Source: Trachythela sp. YZ-2020 (lineage: Eukaryota > Cnidaria > Anthozoa > Malacalcyonacea > Clavulariidae). Taken from it: 64,000 nucleotides of DNA. Numbering within the stretch: the first letter of the stretch is position 1; every line of letters starts with the position of its first letter. The notes beneath the pieces were generated by a model. It had not been told where the DNA came from and searched no databases. It saw only the letters and a list, made by a program, of their open reading frames with translations. The stretch is taken from contig JADLSH010000040.1 of assembly GCA_016169945.1 (NCBI GenBank), positions 186,001-250,000 on the forward strand, written 5' to 3'. A program made the translations under genes and the position numbers. Of the stretch, positions 24,232 to 34,655 are shown in pieces.

Positions 24232-24670
24232 ATCTAGGTATTTGGAGTATCTTTGCACAGAATCTGGTGTTCCAAAGAAACACCAGAAGTTGACCTATCA
24301 TGCATTAAAGGTACATGTATATAATTACAAAAAAACTGCTATTATTTTAACATTAAATTAATCCACAAAATTACATATTGCACATTGCATATTTTAATGT
24401 TTATTTTATATACAAACACCAGATTTTGTATTATAATTAGGTGCCTCAACAACCCCCTTGGAGTAACAACTGTGGAATTTATTTGTCTATATTTACCCAC
24501 CATTTTTTTGAGCCCACTACACTGCACAATTATACAAGTATGTCAAATCCTTTTACCAGAACCTTCAACAGTATGAAGAATGCCCAGATGAGTTTGTTAA
24601 CTGTGTGCATTCCTGGTTTACTGATCGCAATCAGTTACAGAGACACCTGAAAGTTTTCAGCGATATGCAC
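24232..24670 (+). pseudogene. exon remnants with a C48 (Ulp1)-like cysteine motif and a finger-like segment
   Basis: Two plus-strand stretches have splice-like borders: 24240-24310 (acceptor atctag, donor aaaggtac) and 24441-24540 (acceptor aattag, donor caagtatg). The second begins VPQQPPWSNNCGIYLS, which resembles the Q-x-x-N/W..DCG(V/I)(Y/F) block around the catalytic cysteine of Ulp1/C48 peptidases, with N instead of D. From about 24570 another frame reads CVHSWFTDRNQLQRHL, which is zinc-finger-like. These may be remains of a protease gene such as those some Mutator elements carry, or of the interrupted HMG/zinc-finger gene. No complete gene can be assembled. Confidence 0.3.
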
Positions 24671-24851
24671 AAGTGCAATCAACAAAATGGGCCAAATTAA
24701 ATAATCATAAAGAATTATCAGAAAGAAGTAAGTCTGGCAGATTTCAGATGAGTCTTTTCAAATCATCCCTTCCAGTTTGGAATTTCATATTACAAAATAA
24801 TGATTTTACTTTATCAGTTCAGACTGTACACCATGCAACAGCATTCTTTTG

Positions 24852-27036
24852 TTAATTTTTATATTCAGAATCTTGTATAGCACTTGGCTGTAAATTTACA
24901 AGGGCTGCACAAACAGTTATTATTGAATCCACATATGGCTTTATAGTAAGGGGAATAACACCCTTAAGTATAGTAAAACATTTTAGTTTTCTAATCATTC
25001 TTTCAACATGCACTCTAACTTTAGCAATTCGGCGTGTCGCAGTTGATGAACCTGCAGAAATATTGGCTCTTCTCATAAGTGGTGGTGCCAGTAATTTTGT
25101 CTCGTCTAAGGCCAAAAGATCCTGGATATTGAAACCTTTGTCAGCCATCACAATGTCCCCTGGTTCAAGTTGCTCCAGAAAACCACTATTTTTAACAATC
25201 TCTTTATCACTTATGCTACCTTATAATCTTGAAATATAATTAAAATGAGCTATAGGAGAAATAGAAACTAATAATTTAAAAGTATTTGAAGACTTGTATT
25301 GGCTGTGTGTTGATCTTTGACTGGATATTTTACTTGTTTTTTTTAATTCTGTGCAATCAATAATTGCTCTAGGATTTACTATGCTTTCAAGCTCCTTTTT
25401 TTTTTTTATTCCATCAAGATCATTGGTGGTTGAGAATGGCAGAAGAAACATCAACTCTTTACTCAGAAATAGCAACCATGTGATGAAGATCCTACCACCA
25501 GTACCAGGTGATACACCAACAATATCCGACAACATAACTATATACTTGGATTTCTTCGTAGTCAAATTAAAGTAAAAATAAACTGTTCTTTAAGTGTCAG
25601 TTTGGTTAGGCTGTATTTTTGCTAAAAAGAAAGCAAAAGAAAATTATCAAATTTGTGGCATTTATTTAATAAAAAATATCTGACTTGAATTAATCTTTAG
25701 AGTATAAATATAATTAATTTTTAATGCCTTGATTGTAATACAAAATATTTCTGATAAATTAAATTAAGAATGTTTCATATCCTCACCTTCAGGTACTTGC
25801 TGTGAAGTTTGGCTACTTTTTTGGTTTTCTTTGTGCCTTTCCAAGCGTGCATGGATTCGACTTGCTTTCTTCTTCACCAGTTCAAAGATTGCATCAAGAC
25901 ACTTTTTACTCATACCTAAATATAAATATAGACAATATTACAAGATGTAAAAAGCTTCTCGGTCTAAAATAACTGGAATATGCCAAGTAAACCACAAAAT
26001 ATAGATAAAATATAGATTAGACTATACAAAATAAGGTGCTCGCGCATATACTTGACAGGCAAAATATCAAATTATGTAAACAAAGTTTACCCATCTATAT
26101 ACGCACCAGTGTAATGCATAGTTTTCTTAGGATCTTCAACGTGTGCCATAAACATCTGTTTGTGTAAATTATCTCTGTTCTGTAGCATACCGTCATCATT
26201 TGTGTTGATATTTATAACAGTCTGAAAAGTAGCCTACAAAAAAACATTATATTTAATACATGTATATAAAAATTATATAGATCAAACTGTTATGCAACTA
26301 GTTATGTGAACACAATTTCTTCCTGAGTTGTTTTGTCGTTCTTCCGGTCCATTGTTTCGTTGTGGTTTTCTAGATCTAGCTCGGTTGATTCGCCTGCGTT
26401 AGCATCCGTGTTCCATGTCGTCTCTTCGTCACCTTCGTTCTTGTTTGCAAATTCCTGCTGATTATTCTCACCTTCGGCTACGGCTTGTATTATACACGCG
26501 ATGTCAGCAAACGAGGTGCAACTAACATCTCTTCTTCGCTCTTACCAGCTTCGATTGATGGACTTGAAAGCATAAGCAAAGTTTTTGCGGCCTTTTTTTC
26601 ATCTATAATATTAAGACGCGGCTTTTTGGTGAGTGACCTTTCGCTCGGCGGTTTACGCTTCCGATTTATTCTTCGCATCTACAAACACAAAGAATGCCTT
26701 TGTAAAAGCGCGAATATTTTAATACGTTTTGCATATTAACATAGTCATAGTCACAAAGACTTACCATTTCTTCACGTGTTATTGCTGGTATAGGATCAGG
26801 GTCTTCTGATGTGGGTCCATTTTCCCCAACAAAATGTAGACTGCAGATATAACTATCCTTTGTACACTTAAACGAATCGCCACGCCGGCACGCATCAATC
26901 CAAATATTTCGTCGTTTTGCGTCTTTTTTTGGGCCAGGAAAGTGGAGAAACGAAATCGGCTCTGATATACCATACGCTCCGGATAACGAGAATCATTTTT
27001 ACAAGTACCCCAAGCGCATCTTTTAGTAGCAACCAT
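24852..27036 (-). pseudogene. THAP-domain DDE transposase (DDE_Tnp_4 type), broken
   Basis: Exon 1 (27036-26765) encodes a THAP zinc-binding domain: CAWGTC, then ISFLHFPGPKKDA, W, and CSLHF. A frameshift lies near 26965. Exon 2 starts at 26678 with a basic segment, is frameshifted near 26515 and continues acidic. Exons at 26233-26107 and 25915-25787 join in phase (YTG/MSKKCLDA). The last exon (about 25621-24852) holds a helix-turn-helix (LTLKEQF), TGGRIFITWLLFL, and the DDE triad region: IIDCTE, SDKEI/MADKGF, and RVHVERMIRKLK. A TGA lies in the HTH region and a TAA near 25220. Intact relatives cut DNA at transposon ends. The gene faces inward from the right member of the 80-bp inverted repeat. 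Confidence 0.75.
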
Positions 27037-27062
27037 GTTGACTTAATAATATGTCGTGCATG

Positions 27063-27142
27063 AATGTCCGAACTCATGGTATTTGTTTACATTTTTTGTC
27101 ACGTGGCGCTGCACGTGTTTTTTAGTGCCGAAAAGGTCAATT
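27063..27142. repeat. right member of the inverted 80-bp repeat
   Basis: Reverse complement of 15548-15627 with one mismatch. It ends 26 bases upstream of the THAP start codon, so it also covers the likely 5' untranslated region or promoter of that gene. Confidence 0.7.
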
Positions 27143-28332
27143 AAAATGTGTTTTAATGTTTCCGATCCTAACAAACAAGTTGCGTTGATATACCAATATT
27201 TAAAACGAAATGTAACTTAGAATGTGTTCCAATCAATATTAACATTTAAAATACATGCCTTTGACCTCCATTTTTATGAAAAACGTTCGCTACAATTTTG
27301 AAAACGCCCTTAGGTCTAGTTCAAGCTTCTCGTGTGCCGAACCTATAATTCGTATTAACGTCGAACTTAATTAAGTCGAACTTAATTGTTAAATGCGAGC
27401 TTTGATAAGTTTATTATATTTTAAACGGAGCTTTTCTCTCGCTTTTCTTGACTAAATACGTTAGATTCGGCACATATATGATAACTTCTCCGTGTGAATC
27501 GACGTCGCACCGTGTCGAACGACTGTTTTTGTCGAACTTTATGATCGAAGTAAATGCGTCGTGAGTGAGCATGAAAACGAGGCATGTGCGCAAAAAACGC
27601 TCGTTACAAGACTGGAATTTGCCGATTTTTGTCACTGTTTTTATAAATTCGTGATTAATGTCCTGAGCAGGTGAGAAAGGTCATTGGGATATGAGTATTG
27701 AAATCGAACGAACAAATGTTCAATAAGACAAAATTACTTGCAATAAACAGACTATTTATATAACACTTGGTTGCCTACAACACAACATCATCAAAACTAT
27801 TATGTTGAAGATGAGCAATACAGTCATGTATGATATGAAAGCTAATGAAACCACCTTATTAAAAGTATAAGACCCGACGGACACTTGTTTAAGGTTTCGA
27901 AATTGTTCCTTTCTAAACGAGAATGCCTATAATGTTTAAATATTTTTCTTTAACATTGTTATATATATTGTATAATATAAAGGAAAACACACATACATAC
28001 ATACATAGGTAATTTTAGCCAGTCAGTTTTTTGCTCGTTAGTTGCTATAGCAACTTACTTCGTGTTACGAAATTCAACAGAATTTGAAAGAAACATTTCA
28101 ATATATGTACATTTCATAAATATTAACATATGAACAAGCCAATGTCACCTGAACCAAACTAAAAAGGTGAAATTTAACAATTCCAAACTATAATAGACCT
28201 GAAATTTCGAAATTCGAGATCAGTGACGACCCACTTTAATAGCGTTTCGAGTGTAGATCTGTAGATCTGTAGATTTAAACTCTGTTTCTCTTAAACAGTA
28301 CTCAGTTGCTTAACGACGTTTATAGTTGCAAC
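27143..28332. other. receptor upstream flank, first copy
   Basis: Near 27312 a phrase tctagttcaagcttctcgtg resembles 15480-15530. From about 27600 the DNA is related to 32740-33430 upstream of the intact receptor, for example gagaaaggtcattg, cacttggttgcctac and agaaacatttcaatat. No gene is supported in between. A run gtgtagatctgtagatctgtag is a short tandem repeat near 28250. Confidence 0.55.
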
Positions 28333-30960
28333 ATGGTTCGTGGCTTTAATTTTCGACTCTTGTATCGAGTCGTTTTCTTTTGCTTCTGTTTGATTTTCGC
28401 CTGTTTTAACCATGGTGGTGGTTCAGGGTATACCAGGCGAGAATACAAAACAGAACTGAGCAAATTAAAAGAAGAATTAAAAAGCAAACCCTCAAATCGT
28501 GAAGCTTTTCTCGAACAGGACGAATGGATTCCTAACTTGACAGAAAATTCTGAACAAATTGATGGCAATCAGGCGCGGAAGAAAACTGATCTTTCAAAGA
28601 TGGGAAGAAAAATTAAATTTTAAAAATATGAGAATATTCGCACTTCAAGAAAGACTATAATATTAATCATATAATTAATTTCATTTTTAGGAACTGTGAT
28701 GAAAACAATTCAAAGAAATAGAATAAGGAACGGCCCAGAGCTGTCTTTTTCAACTCCCTCACCGCCTGAGGTAAAAGTTCCAAGCAAAGTATCGGCTACC
28801 ATCTCCCATTCAAGTGAGACCAAATGGCACAAGAGTGATGGCAAAAACATATCTTCGTTGGAAAATCGAATTTTTCACCAGAATGACTTGAGAGGAACAG
28901 CCAAAAGAGAAAATTTCGCTTCACTCACAACTCCACACATCCGGAACAGACGTGAAATTGATGCGATTTAAGGAAGTAAGGTGGGTCCGACCGAATGTGC
29001 CAATTTTACTTGACTATAAAATATGAAGATGAATACACAGTATGGAACAACTATTCAATAATGTACCAAGGTCGAATGTACTATTATGACGAGTACAGAG
29101 TAACGGACGATGGTCTACAAGTTTGTAATTCTTCCAACCCTCTTATTCAACAAAGATGGCGGAAGTTGATTTCCTCGAAAAGACAATGATGACTTCCAAA
29201 CATTGTAATGTATCCGTGGACGGTTTTTACTCTGAAAATTACACATTATATAAGAATTTTACTGTTTTCTTCAAACCTACTGGGCAAACTTTCACAAGGC
29301 AAGATTACGGAGTGCTTTTTGGGCATTTTGTGGTTTGTTCGGCAAAGCTCAGTTTATCCTGCAATGATTTTTTGTTAAAGTAAAGTACGGTGAACAAAGT
29401 ACGACTATCGCGAATATCGATTCAGAAACGACAGTCTTGAAATGTGTGCTTCCAATGATTCAAGAGTTCAGGCTATTTGGAGTACTCGAAATTCGTGGGA
29501 AAATTTTAAAGATGTGTATGCATGCCTTGGTGATTACTATTACTTATATGCAAGGTATTACGCAGTGAATAAGCAGTTCACTGTCTATTTCGCATATAAC
29601 GGTCAATATTTCACAAGAAATGACTATGGGGTGATACTTGATAGACGGTAAACCTCATATATGCGAAGAGAAGTTGAGACCCATGTCACCGGAGTATACC
29701 AAGGAAGATCTATTAACCTGTAACGATTCAATCATTGATATAGAATACGATAATGAATACAAAGTTTGGAATAACTTTTCAATACTCTATACGAACAAGG
29801 TGTACGATTATACTGAGTATGGCGTTCTGAATGATGACATAAAGATTTGTAACTCCACTGATAACTACGTACGGAATATGTGGAAAGTACGTAACTACTG
29901 GGTAAAGAGAGTAATGCACCGTAAAAGTTGCGAACAACCCATTGTCTTGATCACTATTGGTAATACTTACAAGCGAGGGTATTACTATTACACTGTGCAT
30001 AAGGATTTTAGCATTCTCATATTGCCAACAAAGCAAGTTATAACAAGGTATGATTATGGTCTGTCTCAAGGTAAACTAAGGGTATGTACTGAAAAACTAA
30101 TACGAAGAAGATTTGGGTTGGCTGCGATAGCACGATCGTGTGCTTTAGCGCTTTCTATCATTTGCTTGCTATTGTTGTTGATAGTTTATGGCATGCTTCC
30201 AGAACTGCGCACTCTTCCTGGTTTAAATTTGATGAGTTTAAGCTTCGCCTTTTTGTTAGCGCTGACTTATATTGTAGTATTTTTGTCACTGTATGTACGT
30301 GAAATTGAACTGGTTAAGAAATCATGTGCCAAGCTGCAAATAACAGGTAAGTTTATTACGTATATCATACTTATGAACGCTGCTGTTAATATTTTTCACT
30401 TAAGAAAAACCTTTTGTGGCAATACTCTGGTGAGATATGATGTGAACAAGTTGAAAACCTTTTTGAAGTATAGTCTCTTTAGCTGGGGTGTTCCTGTCAT
30501 TATAACTATTGTCTACATTGTACTTGTGAAGACAAATGTTTTAAGCTTTTCTGGAGATATAACTCAGAAATTGAGTTGTGTCAATGGTCATAATATCCCT
30601 AATTGGTTGGATGTTATGGAACGTTATGGTCTTCCAGGTTGTCTTTCGTTGTACATTATTGTAATGTTCATCTTCACTGGTTATCGAATTCGCCAAAATC
30701 TCAAGGCAAGCAAAAACATTGCACAAAATTCCAATATTGTTGAGAATGGGAAAAGCTTTGTCCTGTTGCTTAAGCTGTCAACCACTACTGCCTCAAGTTG
30801 GTTTCTTCCTTGGTCGATACTAATATACCCACATCACGATAGCGGTACTTACTGTAACGTTGCTAACTGGTGTCTACATCGAGCGAGCGAGCGAGCGAGC
30901 GAGCGAGCGAGCGAGCGAACAAGCAACCAAGCAACCAAGCACGTAAGTAAGTAAGTAAGC
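28333..30960 (+). pseudogene. methuselah-like receptor, full-length pseudogene
   Basis: Close relative of the intact receptor at 34656-37318, in the same order: signal-peptide exon (28333-28614), intron, ectodomain modules and membrane region. Damage seen: the exon 1 donor aaaag/gtaaa has become aaaaattaaa; ATC TCA has become ATT TAA, giving a stop at 28969-28971; one base is lost near 29010; there are frameshifts near 29160 and 29640; and a deletion of roughly 50 bases near 29385 removes part of the third module. TM1-TM6 remain open from 29638, but before TM7 the frame runs into a GCGA simple repeat at 30883, which removes TM7 and the tail. It cannot yield a receptor. Confidence 0.9.
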
Positions 30961-31200
30961 AAGTAAGCAAGCACGTCAGTAAGTAAGTAAGTAAGCAAGC
31001 ACGTAAGTAAGCATGCAAGCACGTAAGTAAAGAGTAAGCAAGCAAGCAAGCAAGTAGCAAGAACGTAAGTAAGTAAGCAAGCACGTAAGTAAGCAACCAC
31101 GTAAGTAAACAAGTACGTAAGTAAGCAACCACGTAAGTAAACAAGTACGTAAGTAAGCAAGGACGTAAGTAAGCAAGCACGTAAGCGAGCAAGCAAGTAG
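30883..31200. repeat. GCGA and AAGT/AAGC simple repeats
   Basis: About eight gcga units are followed by irregular aagtaagc, aagcacgt and caaccacg units for about 300 bases. Related but shorter AAGT/AAGC tracts follow the other receptor copies at 6595-6660, 13555-13610 and 37340-37390. They are therefore an ancestral feature of the receptor 3' flank that expanded here. Confidence 0.9.
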
Positions 31201-33233
31201 TTACAAGAAAATACATGTGCATGTATATAGTAAGTAATAAATATAAACAGTGATCAATGAACACCTATAGGCAATAAAGTCACAGATTAAATAACCAGAG
31301 GTCTCACTGTGTATCATATCCTAATGTTTTGAGCGTAACCGATGCTTAGCCAGAGCGCAAAGGAGAGCCCCCCCCCCCCCCCGACCACCCTCCAGAAAAC
31401 ATACCGCAAAAATTCGAGGTAACTATTTAATGTTTTTCAGTCAAGGTAAACCGTTATAAAGAAAATAACAAGGGTTTATTATGCCGGTTGTTTTCCGAAA
31501 ATCTCGGACGCCATCTTTTTCGGGGGGGGGGGTGTTAATGCCTCTCTTTACCGCACTGGCTAGGAACATGGCGGCCGGCCGACAATTTAAGAAAATAAAA
31601 GAAGAAACAAATTCCGTAGAATGTCATTTTGAAATTCAAAAAATGAATAAAACAAGACGAGTTTGAGGGACTGTAAATTTTCGACTCCATTTCAAAGTCA
31701 TCATCAGACAGAACAGCGGCCGGTTACGATTTTTTGGCTGAGTTAGACATCTGTGCAAGTGTCATTAATTTGAAATTTGTAATCATAATTCATGTGCACA
31801 TGACTTGTAAATATCTAATTAACATATTCTATCCAATATCAAAAATTAGAATATAATGCTAGCAGTTTACAACGTATGTACCACATTGTATTTTAGATGT
31901 TTGTAGTATAATAAAGTAAACAAAAAATGCAAAACGTTGGTCTATCTTCTCATTGTTTCCTGACTGTGGAGGATAAGATGTTTGCAAGGAGGGCAAGCCA
32001 ATCAGCTAGTCGCTAATTCACCCTGCGAATCTCAGTATCGAGCAATTTCTATTTCACGATACAAAAGTGATTCATTGGGGGGGGGAGGATTTTTTGTTTT
32101 CAGAGCTATATGTGGATTATGGCTAAGACCTAGCTCCCCCATGGACTGCACACTAGATCAACTCAAGTTAATCCCAGCATTATTTTATAAATAGTTATTT
32201 TAATTAAGCCTGGTCAGAACTGTCGCGAACAAGTCATGCTGGACGATGTGAACCTGTCTTGTATTTTGTGTGCCGTATCGGCAAATCAGTCTTTACTGAC
32301 TATAGAGATATATCGACACTCCATTACATCGGTCACCTTGATATGTTCATGACAGTTACGACTCAATGAAAACCAGGCTTTAGTATTCTGTTTAATATCG
32401 CTTTTACAGGGTGTGGCTGCCCAAATCACACGAGTCAGAGACGTCCTCAACAACTACGGCTTAAGGGTTAGATTTGGAGAGGGAGGAAGACCAGAGTACC
32501 CGAAAAAAACTCCACTCTAATTACATGAGAGAACCAACCAAACTCTACCTACACGAGTTAGAGCGAACTGCTGATAATGGGTTGAAAAGCGAAAAACTGC
32601 CATATGTAAGAATAAACGCATTCTAACTAATATAGACCTTCCCTTAAAGTTTGAAAATTAAATATAGGGGACACAAGATACCATATATATATATTCATTT
32701 ATTTGAAGATCATATATACACTAGAATTGCCGAATTTGCGTCACTGGAATTTGCCGAATTTTGTCAATGTTTTTTGAACTACTTGTTTTGCTTATATGTT
32801 GATAGGACGTCTTATGCTTCTTTTTCTATTTTAAGACTATTATTCATGACAAATGGCTGGAACAGCTGAGAAAGGTCATTGAAATATGAATATTGAAGCT
32901 CAACGAACTATTGTTTAGGCTAATACGACATATATACTTGAATTGCTTGCAATAAGACTTGAATTATTTGATGGTTTTGCTATTAACACTTGGTTGCCTA
33001 CGTCACAAGATCATGAGAGCTATTGAAAGATTAGGACAGAAATGGCATGTAGTTTAAGATTAAACATTTTCTAAAATTTTATTAGGATTTGTATGGGGGC
33101 ACTCTCCTTTTCCTAAGCAGTTTGAGCAGTACCCAGTTGCCTATATAACGCTAGCAGTTTCAACATGGTTTGTAGCTTACACATTCTTTATGTATATAAA
33201 GAAAAACATGCATGAAAAAATTGGAACTACCGG
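31201..33233. other. 3' flank of the pseudogene and 5' flank of the next copy
   Basis: 31790-32100 matches the receptor 3' flank at 37450-37660, including the AATAAAGTAAAC stretch near 31910. G-rich tracts occur at 31370, 31504 and 32077. 32740-33430 matches the 5' flank at 27600-28250. No coding region is supported here. A 45-residue stretch at 32400-32520 looks open but has no family signal. Confidence 0.5.
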
Positions 33234-34325
33234 TACAATGCTCGTTTTCAAACGGCACGTAGCTTTAGTCAGGTACTTTTAGCCAGCTTGTTTGTTACGC
33301 ATTAGTAGCCATAGCAACTGACTAAGTGTCATGATAATGAACAGAATTTAAAAGAAACGTTTCAATATCTCTACATCCCATAAATTAAAACATATCAACA
33401 ACCCAATATCCTCTGTTACAAAATTTAAACAAAAATTCGAAAATTAAGAATTCAAAACTACTATGCAACTACTATATATAGACCTGAAATTTCGAAACCT
33501 GTATTGAGTCCCCTTAATTACAAGGTCTCCCAAAAAAACTCGCCACATCATATTTTGTTGCATTTCTTCGTTAGCTTTAATGGTAGATTCAAATTTTTGC
33601 GCTGGATTGAACAAACATATCGTTTCAATCCATTGGTATTTGACTATTAAAAATAACTAACCATTTGCCTTGTAGAATCACTTAAGGTGACGACACCAAT
33701 ATTAAGACTTGTTCAAACTAAGGAAATTCGGTTAGACGTATTTCGGAACTTTTAGAAAGGATTTCTAAAGCAAATAGCCAGTTATGGTACAATGCTCGTT
33801 TTCAAACGGCGCGTAGCTTTAGTCAGGTACTTTTAGCCAGTACATTTGCTACGCATTAGTAGCCATAGCAACTGACTAAGTGTCACGATAATGAACAGAC
33901 TTTAAAAGAAACGTTTCAATATCTCTACATCCCATAAATTAAAACATATCAACAACCCAATATCCTCTGTTACAAAATTTAAACAAAAATTAAGAATTCA
34001 AAACTACTAAGCAACTACTATATATAGACCTGAAATTTCGAAACCTGTATCGAGCCACCTTAATTACTGTACAAGGTCTCCCAAAAAAAATGCCCCACAT
34101 CATATTTTGTGGCATTTATTCGTTAGCTTTAATGGAAGATTCAAATTTTTGCGCTGGATTGAACAAACGTATCGTGTCAATCCATTGGTATTTGACTATT
34201 AAAAATAACTAACCATTTGCCTTCTAGAATTGACACCAATATAAAGACTTGTCCAAACTTAGGAAATTCGGTTAGACGTATTTCGGAACTTTTAGAAAGG
34301 ATTTATAAAGCAAATAGCCAGCTAT
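33234..34325. repeat. 554-bp tandem duplication upstream of the intact receptor
   Basis: The segment beginning acaatgctcgttttcaaacgg at 33234 repeats at 33788 with an offset of 554 bases, to about 34325. Small differences include a longer tacaaggtctcccaaaaaaa phrase in the second copy. Each contains the receptor-flank phrase gaaacgtttcaatatctctac. It lies 330 bases before the receptor start and may duplicate promoter-proximal DNA. No expression evidence is available. Confidence 0.85.
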
Positions 34326-34655
34326 CTACTCCAAACTCATAATTTGTTGTTGCTAACATCGAGAATTGGTTTACTGTTTCAAAAGTAGTTAATTACTTAC
34401 TAGTTAGTTAGTTAATTAATTATTTAGTTTCATTTATTTGTTTAATTACGATATGTAACTGCAACTAATGCTGATGTGAGTCTACTTCTATGTATTATAA
34501 CCACGTCGAAAACGACGACTGCGTCACCGAGACGCAACTGAGTACAGCTGGTTTCAGCTGGTATAACAATATCAACAGCCTTCTAATTAAAAACGTTTTA
34601 AACTATGTTTTTCTTAAAAAGTACTCAGTTGTTTAACGACGTTTATAGTTGCAAC

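Noticed and set aside
30849..31264. Long minus-strand frames rich in LLTYLLTYV, looking like membrane proteins
   Set aside because: They are translations of the AAGT/AAGC simple repeat and are open in several frames at once.
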